This document shows, in pieces, positions 10,309 to 19,984 of a stretch of DNA of 64,000 bases. The position numbers and the translations under genes were made by a program. Location: contig CAWGQZ010000016.1 in the NCBI GenBank assembly GCA_963824805.1, forward strand, positions 1 through 64,000. The letters are read 5' to 3'. This DNA comes from DATBAT01 sp963824805 (lineage in GTDB: Bacteria > Acidobacteriota > Terriglobia > Terriglobales > Acidobacteriaceae). The first letter of the stretch is position 1. Every line of letters begins with the position of its first letter. A model generated the notes under the pieces. That model saw only the letters and a list, made by a program, of their open reading frames with translations, was not told the origin of the DNA and ran no database searches.

Positions 10309-11010
10309 ATGTTCTCAGTAGCTCTCATCGGTCCCGACGGCGCTGGCAAAAGCACGATTGCCAATATGCTGGCCGAGTCTTTTCCGGTTTCGGTCAAAGT
10401 TTTGTACATGGGTATTAACCTCGACTCAAGCAACGTCGTGCTGCCGACTTCCCGCTTAATTCGGAAGGTAAAAAAGCTAGGCCTCCGGAAATCGGATTCC
10501 CTAGATCAGCGCAACGGACAACCCAAAGCGCGTAAACCTTCCGGTGGAATTCGAGCGCTCTTCCGGTTAGTGAACCGGTTGGCTGAGGAATGGTACCGGC
10601 AACTCATGATGTGGAAGTATCAGCGCGACGGCGCCATCGTGATCTGTGACCGTCACTTCCTATTCGACTTTGACTACGGCGTCGCCGGGCCAGACGGACT
10701 TCCTGACCAGCGACTGACGGAGCGCTTTCATCGCTGGAGCCTGGCGAAGTTGTACCCGAACCCTGATCTCACGATTTTGCTGGATGCTCCCGGCGAAGTG
10801 CTTTTCGCCCGTAAGGCGGAGGCAACGGTCGAATGGCTGGAATCCCGCAGGCAGGCCCTCTTGCAACAAGGAACGAGGCTCGATAACTTTATTGCGGTCG
10901 ATACCACGAAACCACTAGATGCGGTTTACAAAGAAGTAAGCAATCACATTCTTAACTTTTATAGGAGAAACCGCTCCGCTCACAAGCTGATGGGCCAGGC
11001 TGCGGCGTAG
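10309..11010 (+). CDS. Thymidylate-kinase-like P-loop kinase 2
   Basis: An intact 233-residue paralogue of the kinase at 8046. Walker A GPDGAGKST is at residues 8-16, the YMGIN segment near residue 35, a DRH motif (VICDRHFLFDFDYG) near residue 110, and the strand LTILLDAPGEVLFARKAE with a basic helix WLESRRQALL near residues 155-185. These are TMK-fold features, but the length and the middle region differ from true dTMP kinases (about 205-215 residues). It sits between a flippase and an O-antigen polymerase, which suggests phosphorylation of a sugar or carrier intermediate. That role is inference; no substrate-specific motif is recognisable. Confidence 0.75.
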   Translation: MFSVALIGPDGAGKSTIANMLAESFPVSVKVLYMGINLDSSNVVLPTSRLIRKVKKLGLRKSDSLDQRNGQPKARKPSGGIRALFRLVNRLAEEWYRQLMMWKYQRDGAIVICDRHFLFDFDYGVAGPDGLPDQRLTERFHRWSLAKLYPNPDLTILLDAPGEVLFARKAEATVEWLESRRQALLQQGTRLDNFIAVDTTKPLDAVYKEVSNHILNFYRRNRSAHKLMGQAAA

Positions 11011-11029
11011 ACGAATTTTGAGGAACCCA

Positions 11030-12523
11030 ATGTCGAATCAAGAAAACATTATTTCGCTAGCGAACCCGAAGCGTGCCGCGATATTCGGCGTGGCAGTGGC
11101 AATTTTCACGGCGCTGATTGTCTACAAACTAGATGTGGTAGTCACGCTGGCGGCGGTCCTCGCTGTTGGAATCCTGGCGCTGATTTTTGCCAATACCGAA
11201 GTTGCGACCTTGCTGGTCATTTTTGTCTTATATACAAACATGGCCGTGGTGCTGGCCAAATATCACAATGTGCCCACTGCGATCGCTGGCTCAGTCTTTC
11301 TCGTCCTCGCCATACCACTCACCAATTACCTGTTGATGCGCCGGGAACAGGTCCTGATTAATCGGATCTTTTGGCTGATGCTGGCTCAACTGGTAGCCAT
11401 GTCGATTTCGGCCTTCTTCTCGGAATATTCGTGGGCGGCTATGGGACGAATCGTAGTGTATCTGGCGGAGGGAGTCGTTCTTTATTTTCTGATTCTGAAC
11501 ACGGTGAGAAACCAGGCCATGCTGCGCAAAGCCGTCTGGACCTTGGTGATAGCCGGAATTTTGATGGGATCACTTTCGATTCTTCAGACCTTTGTTGGAT
11601 CCCACAAGAATCTTGGCGGCTTCGCCCAGACCAAGAATTCGAAAATTGGTACTGGTGCAACTGGATGGAACGGCAAAGGTGAACTGCGCGACGCCCGTGC
11701 TTCTGGAACGGTTGGAGAAGAAAATTATTACGCTCAAATCATGTTGATGCTGTTGCCGCTGGCGGCCTCACGTTACTTTTACGAGAAATCTCGTAAGCTT
11801 CGGATGATTGGCGCGCTGGCTTGCATCCCAATTGCCGGCGCCATCATGCTGACTTTCTCGCGCGGCGCTTTCGTTTCCGCCGTGGCAACTGTGATGGCCA
11901 TGGTTTATCTGGGATCCATCAAGATTCGCCACCTTCTGGCGCTAGGCTTGGCTTTTGTGGTGATCGTTCCCATCGCCATGCCGGACTACGCCTACCGCAT
12001 TTTCACGCTGTTTCGTGCAGTGGGGGTGCAGGACGCTCAGAAGGGCTCAAGCAAAACGCTCGACGCCTCCATGCGCGGCCGTGCCACGGAGAACCTCGCG
12101 GCGCTTAAGATTTTTCTGGATCATCCGGTGATTGGCGTCGGCCCGGGGCAAACACAGATGTACACCGCGAAGTACGGCGGCGATAGCGGACTTTCTCGCT
12201 TGGAGGGTACACGCCAAGCCCACAACATGTATCTGGGAGTCATTTCCGACGACGGATTACTTGGATTCTGTACGTTCATTTCTATCTTTCTCGCGACCCT
12301 GTCAGGACTGTTGAAGATTCGTCGAAAGTACTCCGAGAGCAATCCGGAATTGACCGGGCTGGCAATCGGTTTGACGCTTTCTATCGTCGCATTCATGTCG
12401 AGCGCGGTCTTCCTTAGCTCTGCGTATGAGAGATTCTATTGGCTCATCATGGCCCTGGCGGGAGTGACCATCCACATCGTGCATCGACAGGAAGAATCGA
12501 CTCCTGAACCCTCTTTGGTATAG
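11030..12523 (+). CDS. O-antigen ligase/polymerase family protein (Wzy/WaaL type)
   Basis: A membrane protein of about 497 residues with roughly 11-12 hydrophobic helices. The central region has the Wzy_C signature order: ARASGTVGEENYYAQ, then FSRGAFVSAV, then a large loop containing HPVIGVGPGQT and RQAHNMYLGVISDDGLLG. That loop is where ligases and polymerases of this family act on lipid-linked glycans in the periplasm. I chose ATG 11030 because GAGGA lies 6-10 bases upstream; a TTG at 11018 in the same frame is less likely. Sequence cannot separate polymerase from ligase, but position beside Wzx favours a polymerase. Confidence 0.85.
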   Translation: MSNQENIISLANPKRAAIFGVAVAIFTALIVYKLDVVVTLAAVLAVGILALIFANTEVATLLVIFVLYTNMAVVLAKYHNVPTAIAGSVFLVLAIPLTNYLLMRREQVLINRIFWLMLAQLVAMSISAFFSEYSWAAMGRIVVYLAEGVVLYFLILNTVRNQAMLRKAVWTLVIAGILMGSLSILQTFVGSHKNLGGFAQTKNSKIGTGATGWNGKGELRDARASGTVGEENYYAQIMLMLLPLAASRYFYEKSRKLRMIGALACIPIAGAIMLTFSRGAFVSAVATVMAMVYLGSIKIRHLLALGLAFVVIVPIAMPDYAYRIFTLFRAVGVQDAQKGSSKTLDASMRGRATENLAALKIFLDHPVIGVGPGQTQMYTAKYGGDSGLSRLEGTRQAHNMYLGVISDDGLLGFCTFISIFLATLSGLLKIRRKYSESNPELTGLAIGLTLSIVAFMSSAVFLSSAYERFYWLIMALAGVTIHIVHRQEESTPEPSLV

Positions 12524-12549
12524 GTCACGAATTTAGCCCGTCTCAAATC

Positions 12550-13188
12550 ATGAACGCAGTTGAAATCGAAATGCCGGGGGCAGCGGTAACCACGAGCGAT
12601 CGGCGATCCATTCGTGACCAGAGTTTTTCTGATCTGGATTTGCAGCTCTCTCGTCGCTTGGACTGGCGCTTTCTGCTGGCGAATATTCTCCTCGGAGATG
12701 TCGCCTACATAGGCGAGGAAAAGCCTTTTCTGGTTGCGGCCCTCGAGAAATTCAGCGATCGCCTTATTATTGTTTCCCAGAAAACACCGGAAGCCCTCCC
12801 CGCAACTTTTGATCTAGCGGTGGTGACATCAACTACTGGATCGGATTTTGAATACGCGTCACGGATTCTGAAGGGCGGCGGATCGATTTATGTCGAGATG
12901 GGGTCCACAGGTGTCAAAGCAAGAATGGCGGGGCTGAATGTTCAACGCGCCGCCCTATTTGCTGCCGGGTTCCACGATGTACGCACCTACTGGCAGCGCC
13001 CAAGCTTTGAAGCATGCCGGGAGATCGTTCCTTTGGATGACACTCCCGCCCTTGATTACGTGTTAGCGCGGCAGCAGGCTGACTTGGCTGGAAAGATCAA
13101 GTCAATGGGAGCCCGGTTCGCGACCAAAACCGGATTGCTACCCTTGATAGTCCCGAGCATCAGCCTGATCGCGCACAAACCTTCGTAA
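12550..13188 (+). CDS. Methyltransferase-like protein of unknown function
   Basis: A soluble protein of 212 residues. Residues about 35-120 look like a reduced Rossmann fold: RFLLANILLGDVAYIGEE, then DRLIIVSQ, TFDLAVVTSTTG and ILKGGGSIYVEMG. The order of strands resembles a class I SAM-dependent methyltransferase, but the glycine-rich motif I (GxGxG) is not recognisable, so SAM binding is doubtful. The following gene, a kinase-glycosyltransferase fusion, starts 11 bases downstream, suggesting a functional link in building or modifying the sugar unit. I do not recognise a characterised homologue. Confidence 0.5.
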   Translation: MNAVEIEMPGAAVTTSDRRSIRDQSFSDLDLQLSRRLDWRFLLANILLGDVAYIGEEKPFLVAALEKFSDRLIIVSQKTPEALPATFDLAVVTSTTGSDFEYASRILKGGGSIYVEMGSTGVKARMAGLNVQRAALFAAGFHDVRTYWQRPSFEACREIVPLDDTPALDYVLARQQADLAGKIKSMGARFATKTGLLPLIVPSISLIAHKPS

Positions 13189-13198
13189 CCCTAGCTGC

Positions 13199-15469
13199 AT
13201 GGAATCCATAACAAACTTTCTGACGGCGAACTGGGATCAGCTATCGCTAGGGCAATTTGGCAAGCCGCCCCTGTCGACGCTGGTCTTGACTCCGGGCTTC
13301 CGGGCCTCGAGTAATGTGATTCTCATGATGTTTCCCGAGGGTAAAACGCAGCCGGCTCTGGTGGCCAAGGTTTCGCGCCTGCCTGGCGGCCACTCGGAAC
13401 TGCGAAGCGAAGCAGAGAATCTGGAGAAAGTTCAAAGTTCCCGTCCTGGCGGATTCGATTCCATCCCCCGTTTGGTGACGCTCAACGAGAACGACGATCA
13501 TTGCTTCCTGGTCGAAACCATGCTGAATGGATCGCTCATGAGTCCGGCAATGGTTCGACAACAGAAAACGACCTGCACCAATGCGGTTGTCAATTGGCTG
13601 ACTGAACTCGGGGTGGCTACCGCGAAGTCAAGTACGGATGACGATGGTTGGTTTGAGCGCCTGGTAGCCGAGCCGACAAATAGCTTTAGGAACGCCCTCC
13701 CGCTCTCCCCCAAAGAAGAGCAATTATTGGCAAACAGCTGGGAGCTGACGGCACCCCTCGCCGGACACAAATTCCCGCTGGTCTTCGAACACGGAGATGC
13801 GAGTGATCCCAACCTCATGACCATGAACGATGGAAGAGTCGGCGTCGTCGACTGGGAACTCGCACAGGCAAACAGCCTTCCCGCCGTGGATGTTTTCTTC
13901 TTCTTGACCTACGTAGCCTTCTCCCAACGGCGCGCGAAGAAACAAGCGGAATACATGGCAGCCTTCGATGAAGCGTTCTTCGGGCCCTCAGCATGGGCCA
14001 TGCCCTACGTCCTGCGGTATGCACAAAGCGTAGGTCTTGCGAAGGAATCCCTCACTCCCCTTTTTGTGCTGTGCTGGCAGCGGTATCTCGCTAAACTGGT
14101 GCGACGCCTGAATCCCGGGAAGAAGAATTTACTCCCCAGTGAAACCGTGGCATGGTTTCGTGCCAACCGGTATTACAGCTTGTGGAAGCACAGCTGTCGA
14201 GCGAGCCCAAGAATTGAAATGGAGTCTGTAAGTAGCTCAAGAATGTACGAAAAGAACCCACGGCCGAACCCAGGGAAACAGAGCAGCGAAACCATGCCTC
14301 GAGTCCTCATCGTAGACCTCGCGAAATACTATGGCGGTGCCGATGTTCGGGTCCTCGAACTCGCCCGAACATTGGAACGGCTTGGGCACACTTATGCTGT
14401 CGCCGCCCTGGCAGAGTCTCCATTGCATTTGCAACTGCGGAAGGAAAATCTGACGGTACTGCCGGTTCCGTTTTCCCGATCGAATCCCCGTTTGATTCCT
14501 TTTCTGATGCGGGCCATTCGTCGCTACGGCTTCACCGTCGTTGATGCCCACAATTCACAGTCGCAATTCTGGGCCTTGGCTGCTGCCCGGCTCTCGCGCG
14601 GCGTGAAAATGATTTGTACGGTCCATAGCGCGTACCGCTTGGAGCACGATGGATCATGGAAGGGCCTGTTCTACGAACAGGTTCTGCGGCTGAACGCCAT
14701 GCTGCAGGCTCGCTTCATAGCCGTCTCTGAAGCAGTGGACGGATATTTGCAGAATGTCGGGATTGACCACGAGAAGATTTCCTTGATCCATAACAGCATG
14801 CGTCTGCCAGAACCGCGTGACCGCGGCGGGCGCGCGGCGCTGTTGCAGTCCGTCGGTTGGGACCCCGAATCATTCGTGGTAATTGTGGTTGGGCGGCTGG
14901 AGCCGGTTAAGGGTCACAGTGTGCTTTTGGCTGCGTTGAAAAAGGCCTCCGCCCAACACCCCCAACTGCGTTGTCTGATTGTGGGCGGCGGAAGAATGCG
15001 CGAAATTCTCACCGCCCGCATGAAGCAATTGGATCTGCAGGACCGGGTGCACTTCACTGGCTTTCGAGAGGACGTTCTGTCATTACTCGCTGCGAGCGAC
15101 GCGTTTTGCATGCCCTCCCTCTCAGAGGGATTGCCCTATGCCCTCCTCGAGGCCATCGCCTACCGCCTCCCCCTGCTGGTGTCAAAAGTAGGCGGCATGG
15201 CCGCTCTTCTGACTGACAGGAAGGACGCGCTTCTGGTGCCACCGGCGAATTCGCATGCCCTGGCTTCTGGCCTTGCATGGATAGTCGATCATCGCCAACA
15301 GGCCGAGCATTTGGCTGACGCTGCGTTTGAGTTGGTCCAACAGCGCTTCAATTGCGATGAAATGATCGCGGAAACGGTAGCGATTTACCGGCATGCGGCC
15401 CCTCCCGCTAAACCGGGATCAAAGGTTTCTCTCTCGCCCCAGCCCAAGGTGGAAGTATGGAAGGCCTAG
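13199..15469 (+). CDS. APH-like kinase fused to a family 4 glycosyltransferase
   Basis: 756 residues in two parts. Residues about 1-345 resemble aminoglycoside phosphotransferase/choline-kinase enzymes: a nucleotide-lobe segment (ALVAKVSRLPGG), the catalytic-loop pattern HGDxxxxN (HGDASDPN, near residue 200) and a VVDWE metal-binding motif. After a short Asn/Pro-rich linker, residues about 365-750 form a GT-B glycosyltransferase of family GT4: RVLIVDLAKYYGGADVRVLELA at the start, VVGRLEPVKGHSVLL near 560, and FCMPSLSEGLPYALLEAIAYRLPLL near 640 with the EX7E acid pair. The reading frame is continuous across the linker. One chain may thus both phosphorylate and transfer a sugar (inference). The next gene overlaps its last 13 bases. 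Confidence 0.82.
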   Translation: MESITNFLTANWDQLSLGQFGKPPLSTLVLTPGFRASSNVILMMFPEGKTQPALVAKVSRLPGGHSELRSEAENLEKVQSSRPGGFDSIPRLVTLNENDDHCFLVETMLNGSLMSPAMVRQQKTTCTNAVVNWLTELGVATAKSSTDDDGWFERLVAEPTNSFRNALPLSPKEEQLLANSWELTAPLAGHKFPLVFEHGDASDPNLMTMNDGRVGVVDWELAQANSLPAVDVFFFLTYVAFSQRRAKKQAEYMAAFDEAFFGPSAWAMPYVLRYAQSVGLAKESLTPLFVLCWQRYLAKLVRRLNPGKKNLLPSETVAWFRANRYYSLWKHSCRASPRIEMESVSSSRMYEKNPRPNPGKQSSETMPRVLIVDLAKYYGGADVRVLELARTLERLGHTYAVAALAESPLHLQLRKENLTVLPVPFSRSNPRLIPFLMRAIRRYGFTVVDAHNSQSQFWALAAARLSRGVKMICTVHSAYRLEHDGSWKGLFYEQVLRLNAMLQARFIAVSEAVDGYLQNVGIDHEKISLIHNSMRLPEPRDRGGRAALLQSVGWDPESFVVIVVGRLEPVKGHSVLLAALKKASAQHPQLRCLIVGGGRMREILTARMKQLDLQDRVHFTGFREDVLSLLAASDAFCMPSLSEGLPYALLEAIAYRLPLLVSKVGGMAALLTDRKDALLVPPANSHALASGLAWIVDHRQQAEHLADAAFELVQQRFNCDEMIAETVAIYRHAAPPAKPGSKVSLSPQPKVEVWKA

Positions 15470-16558
15470 AGCTACGCACGGGATTGCTGGTTGGGGCGAC
15501 TGTATTACTGGCCGCAATCTGCAGCGGATCGCCGGTCCCCAAAAAACACAAAGCCGAGGCAATGCCGGATCAGCAAAATTTCTTCCCCGGAGACTATTCA
15601 AACAAAGGGAGTGATCGGCAACAGCTTGCCCGGATCATGGCGGCCTTTCAGTGATGACTCCCCTTGGAACACTCCGATTGCAGACAACGCCAGGACGCAT
15701 CCGGACTCAGAGAAAATCATTGCGTTTGCAGTCTCGGTCACCAAGAACATTCGGGTCGCGCAGTCCTATGACATTCCCGTATGGGTGGTGAATTCCAAAA
15801 ACGTGCCCCTGGTGAGAGTTCGCAGCGAGAGGATTTTCGATGCCTGGGACCGGAACCATGATGGAGTGAGCGACGTGGGTGTGCCGATCGCTCCGGAAAT
15901 GTGGGGAGAGGCTACCGGCGACGGGCATCTTTCGATCATTGATCCATTCAAGATGACGGCATGGGAGTTCTCGAAATTTCAACCCGCGCCAAATGGCGGG
16001 ATGCCCTCCTGCACCACCTTCAATATCTGGGACTTGCGCGGTACCGGAGTAGCGGACGGCGACGGCAAGCGATGGCTCACACGAGGCGGGCGCGGTTCAG
16101 GATTTCCCGAGATCGCTGGTCTGCTCCGGCCGGAAGAATTAAAGGAAAGCGAAATTCGACACGCATTGGTTTTCACTTTCTCCAAAAACCGGCGATCTGA
16201 CGATGACCGCCACATCTTCATGCCGCCCGCGGCGCGCAGCGATGGAAAGCACATCGGGTCGCAGTACCCGATCGAAGGTATGAGATTTCAACTAAATCCG
16301 GCGCTGACTGAAAAGGATTTTGATACTTGGGGACTCAATCGCGAGGGCAAGTTGGTGGCGCGTGCCCTGCAAAAGTACGGGATGTTGGATGGTGATAACG
16401 GCGGTGCGATGAAGCTGCAGGTGCAACTGCTCGCTCCGTCGTCGGAAGGGAATGTTAAGGCGTGGGAAGCAATCTTTCCCGGGTTCTACGCCAATATTGA
16501 GAAGATTCCGACCGATCAGTTTCGGGTCGTCTTCACATCGTCCCCCATCGTTAAGTAG
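15457..16558 (+). CDS. Secreted protein of unknown function (one frameshift)
   Basis: ATG 15457 gives a signal peptide (MEGLELRTGLLVGATVLLAAICSG) and overlaps the previous gene. The frame breaks at about 15603 in 'aaacaaagggag' (net extra base), after which the mature protein continues to 16558: about 366 residues in all. The mature part begins SWRPFSDDSPWNTPIADNA, then contains WDRNHDGVSDVG, MPSCTTFNIWDLRGTG and a C-terminal AWEAIFPGFYANIEKI. I do not recognise a family with a known activity. Its place beside glycan genes suggests a periplasmic or extracellular role in polysaccharide handling. No catalytic motif is claimed. Confidence 0.6.
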
Positions 16559-16620
16559 TTCGGATCACGATTTTGTAGTTGCCCTCCCCCAATAAAACAA
16601 GATTCATGGGAGAAAACGCA

Positions 16621-17646
16621 GTGAGCACAAACCCTGAACGAATTCTATTGACGGGCGGAGCCGGCTTCATTGGCTCACATCTGGCGGAGGCAATCTTAAG
16701 GCGCGGGAGTCATCTGTCGATCGTTGATTGCATGGACGATTTCTATTCCCCCAGCTGGAAAGAAGCCAATCTAGATGCCATCCGGAAGACCGGCGAGTTC
16801 GATTTTTACAATCTGGATATTTGCGACCGGGAAGCTCTTTCGAAAGCTGTCGCCCAGGCGCGACCTGATGTGGTGATCCACCTGGCTGCCCGCGCTGGTG
16901 TCCGCCCTTCGATCGAACAGCCCTCCCTCTACGAGCAGGTCAACATCGCCGGGACGGTGAATCTCCTGGAGCTTTGCCGGAAGAATAAGGTCAAGAAATT
17001 TGTATTTGGATCTTCCAGTTCGGTCTACGGAGCGAGCAGTCACGCTCCCTTCTCCGAGGATCAGCAGGAGTTGAGGCCGATCTCACCCTACGCGGCGACC
17101 AAACTTTCAGGCGAAATGCTTTGCTACACCTACGCCCACTTGTATCGACTACCTTCAATTTGCCTGCGCTTCTTCACCGTATATGGACCCAGACAGCGGC
17201 CAGATTTGGCCATCCACAAGTTCACAGCTTTGATTGAAGCGGGCAAACCAGTTCCGGTTTTTGGCGATGGAGGTTCGGGCAGGGACTTCACGTTCGTGGA
17301 TGACATCGTTGCCGGCATCTTGGCATCAGTGGACTATCCCATGTCAGCATCCGCGAGCAACGGCAACGGCAATGGGCACGCTAGCGCTGTGCCATTCGAA
17401 GTCTTCAATTTGGGGAACTCTCACCCGATAAAGCTCAGGGACTTGGTCAGCTTGTTGGAAGAGGTTATCGGGCGCGAGGCTATCCGTGAAACTCACCCAT
17501 TCCAGCCGGGCGACGTACCCTTAACTTGGGCAGATGTTTCAAAAGCCAATCGTTTGCTGGGCTACAAACCAGCGACCGATCTGAAAGCAGGATTGGCCCA
17601 GTTTGTACAGTGGTACCGCTCGTCGGATCCTGACCGACGCCTGTAG
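16621..17646 (+). CDS. NAD-dependent sugar-nucleotide epimerase, probably UDP-glucuronate 4-epimerase
   Basis: An extended short-chain dehydrogenase of about 341 residues. It has the NAD-binding motif TGGAGFIGSH near the N-terminus, an MDDFYSPSWKEANL segment typical of UDP-glucuronate 4-epimerases, GSSSSVYG, the catalytic YxxxK (YAATK), and the substrate-loop segment FGDGGSGRDFTFVDDI. It would convert UDP-glucuronate from the Ugd enzymes (23151, 59196) into UDP-galacturonate. GTG 16621 is preferred because GGGAGA sits about 7 bases upstream; ATG 16606 and TTG 16579 are in frame but poorly placed. A neutral UDP-glucose 4-epimerase is the main alternative. Confidence 0.8.
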   Translation: MSTNPERILLTGGAGFIGSHLAEAILRRGSHLSIVDCMDDFYSPSWKEANLDAIRKTGEFDFYNLDICDREALSKAVAQARPDVVIHLAARAGVRPSIEQPSLYEQVNIAGTVNLLELCRKNKVKKFVFGSSSSVYGASSHAPFSEDQQELRPISPYAATKLSGEMLCYTYAHLYRLPSICLRFFTVYGPRQRPDLAIHKFTALIEAGKPVPVFGDGGSGRDFTFVDDIVAGILASVDYPMSASASNGNGNGHASAVPFEVFNLGNSHPIKLRDLVSLLEEVIGREAIRETHPFQPGDVPLTWADVSKANRLLGYKPATDLKAGLAQFVQWYRSSDPDRRL

Positions 17647-17681
17647 CAAACCGGGCCACACTCGCCAATGTCAGCCGAGAC

Positions 17682-18594
17682 TCAATTCTTTACTACGAAC
17701 GGAATGACCAGCAGGCCACTTAACGTGGATCCGGTGGTGGAGGGCGCATCACTTCGAAGGACAAGCTGATGAGGACCATTGCTCAGCCAGCGGGTATCGA
17801 TCGACAAGTTGCCCTGGAAGGAACCTGCTCCTTGATTGACCACAGTTCCGGAGGTTTCCGCCTCGCAAGTGAAACAGGGGTCAATCAGAGCGAAGTGCTC
17901 CGTGACTGGACGACCGCCGGACCCGGGAGCCAGTTTGACGGCGACATTCCAGACACCGGAAACCGGAGCTTTCGGAAGCGGGCTGGTCATGCGAGCCGTC
18001 GTATAACCCTCTCTCGTGTACCAGCCTCTTCCCTCAAGGAAGTCATCGCTGTTCCGATAATCGCTCCTGGGATACGCCGTTCTTCAGATAAGCCTGCCAT
18101 CCAGTGGAAGGCATCGTCTTCTTGCCATCGGGCTGATTGACGATCGCATGGAAGCGAAATTCCTGGCGGCCATCGGCGGGATAGAGCGCCGTGTTGCCGG
18201 TGAGATGAAACCACAAGGTACAAGGCGCATCGCCCAGGCACTTGGAGTTTACGTTGCTGGCTTTTGCAATCACTTTGCCCGATTTCCTTCCAAACAGTTG
18301 CAGTTCAACGGTCGAAAGCGTGCCAGGCTCGTCATAGAGCACGACTCGAACATCAAAATTGACGTTGCCCGTGAGAGTTTGACCGAAGGGAAAACAGGTG
18401 CCGACATCCACATGCCCGTATTCGGTTCCGGATTTACCGGCGGTTTGTTCCCACCACGATTGCGATTCCATAAATGTGCGCGGCTCAGGATAGCCGGTGC
18501 AATTTAGAGGATCTGGAACCGCTAGTGAGGGGAGGGCTGATAACAACATGAACGCAGTGGCGAGAGTAGCAAAAAGTACCTTACGAAAATTCAT
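17682..18594 (-). CDS. Secreted protein of unknown function (one frameshift)
   Basis: On the minus strand, ATG 18594 opens a signal peptide (MNFRKVLFATLATAFMLLSALPSLA) followed by a Cys-containing, beta-rich sequence (FGQTLTGNVNFDVRVVLYDEPG, APCTLWFHLTGN). At about 18063 the frame changes with a net extra base, and the protein continues as DYRNSDDFLEGRGWYTREGYTTAR and on to the stop at 17682. The joined protein is about 304 residues. It converges on the epimerase gene with only 35 bases between stops. The family is not recognised. It may be a cell-surface protein with Ig-like folds, judging from pattern only. Confidence 0.55.
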
Positions 18595-18890
18595 CTCTCT
18601 GGACCCCTTTCGAATTTTTGAGCAGAACAAACAGACTCGTGGCAGAGAATGGGTTGGCAAGGCAGTAGCAGGACCGTCGAGGGTCCGTTCCTGCTTGGAA
18701 ACCAGTTGCACAATCATGCGCAAAAGATGAAGAAAAAACGACTGTTCAGCCGGTCAAAAATGGGTCAGGGGTAACCACCTGTCCCTTACCTGTACCTCCG
18801 GACACCTGGTGGTCGGAGATTGGCGGGGGAACCGTAATCAGTAGTTACTAATTTCTTAGAGCGATTTAATACTTATTAATTGGGGGCACA
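18595..18890. other. Divergent intergenic region between secreted protein gene and sulfotransferase
   Basis: About 300 bases without a convincing gene. It must hold the promoters of both flanking genes. An imperfect inverted repeat is visible at about 18773-18812 (ACCACCTGTCC facing GGACACCTGGTGGT). The 60 bases before the sulfotransferase ATG are A/T-rich (18838-18880), as expected for a promoter, but I could not place a clear -35/-10 pair. Confidence 0.4.
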
Positions 18891-19919
18891 ATGCAGAATT
18901 CCGAACAAAAACATCCATCAAGCCAAATGCTCTTTATCGTGGGAACCGGACGATGTGGGTCCACACTCGTAGCCGAGGTTTTGGCTCGACACCCCGAATT
19001 TGGATTCATCTCCAATCTCGATATGGCTCTTCCCAAGCTCAACCTCATGGGCCGGTGGAACAATTGGCTTTATCGCGCCACTCCCCGATCTCTGACCCAG
19101 AGAGACCGCCACAAGAATGCCTCGCGTAACCGCTTCCGCCAGAGTAAAGCCCACTTCGGCCCGTCCGAGGCATGGTCGCTGCTGAACAAATATGTCTCCG
19201 CGACCGTTTCCATGCCTTATCGCGACCTGGTTGCCGAAGACGCCACCCCGTGGCTAAGCAAACGCTGTCGGGCCTTCTTTGAAGACAGGGCTAATGTCCA
19301 AGGCAAAGCGGTCTTCATGCATAAGTTCACCGGTTGGCCCCGCTTAGGATTTCTTCATAAGGTGTTTCCTGAAGCGAAATTCCTGCACGTCGTGCGCGAT
19401 GGACGCTCAGTGGCGAATTCGCTGATCCAAATGCCGTGGTGGTATGGCTACTTGGGGACCTCGAACTGGAAGTTCGGCGAACTCCCGGAGAAGTATCAAC
19501 AAGAATGGGACGCTTCGGGAAACTCCTTCCCGGTACTCGCCGGCATCGAGTGGAAGCTGATGATGGATGCATTCGATGGCACCAAACACATCGTCCCTCC
19601 GGCCAACTGCTTGGAACTCCGTTATGAAGACATGGTGGAACAGCCGCGCCAGTCGACCAAGCGGCTCTTGGATTTTGTGGGGCTGGAATGGACTCGTGGC
19701 TTTGAATCCAACTTCTCCAGACATTCCTTTGGCGCCAACAAGGCGGGATACCTTAAAGACTTAAGCGCTAAAGATGTAGCGCAGCTTGAGGAAAGTCTCG
19801 CTGGCCATCTACGGCAACGAGGCTACGAGGTACCGCAAGCGTCACAGCCGGTAGGAGACGCCTCGGCCTCGAGGGCGACCATAGTTTCCCAAGTCGAAAT
19901 GCCTGTTTTGAGTGCATAA
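18891..19919 (+). CDS. PAPS-dependent sulfotransferase family protein
   Basis: 342 residues. Near the N-terminus the motif FIVGTGRCGSTLVAEVLARHPEF matches the 5'-phosphosulfate-binding loop of sulfotransferases, and LHVVRDGRSVANSLIQMPWW near residue 165 matches the 3'-phosphate-binding motif (conserved Arg and Ser). These enzymes move sulfate from PAPS to hydroxyl or amino groups; within an EPS locus a sugar residue is the likely acceptor. No signal peptide is seen, so it would act on cytoplasmic lipid-linked or nucleotide sugars. GGGGG precedes the ATG. A deacetylase gene follows after about 65 bases, forming a small modification unit. Confidence 0.85.
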   Translation: MQNSEQKHPSSQMLFIVGTGRCGSTLVAEVLARHPEFGFISNLDMALPKLNLMGRWNNWLYRATPRSLTQRDRHKNASRNRFRQSKAHFGPSEAWSLLNKYVSATVSMPYRDLVAEDATPWLSKRCRAFFEDRANVQGKAVFMHKFTGWPRLGFLHKVFPEAKFLHVVRDGRSVANSLIQMPWWYGYLGTSNWKFGELPEKYQQEWDASGNSFPVLAGIEWKLMMDAFDGTKHIVPPANCLELRYEDMVEQPRQSTKRLLDFVGLEWTRGFESNFSRHSFGANKAGYLKDLSAKDVAQLEESLAGHLRQRGYEVPQASQPVGDASASRATIVSQVEMPVLSA

Positions 19920-19984
19920 CCATACGCCTTTCTATTCCCCATCAAAAACTTGATTCATTGCCTCTGTTTCATGACAGGAGTCCC

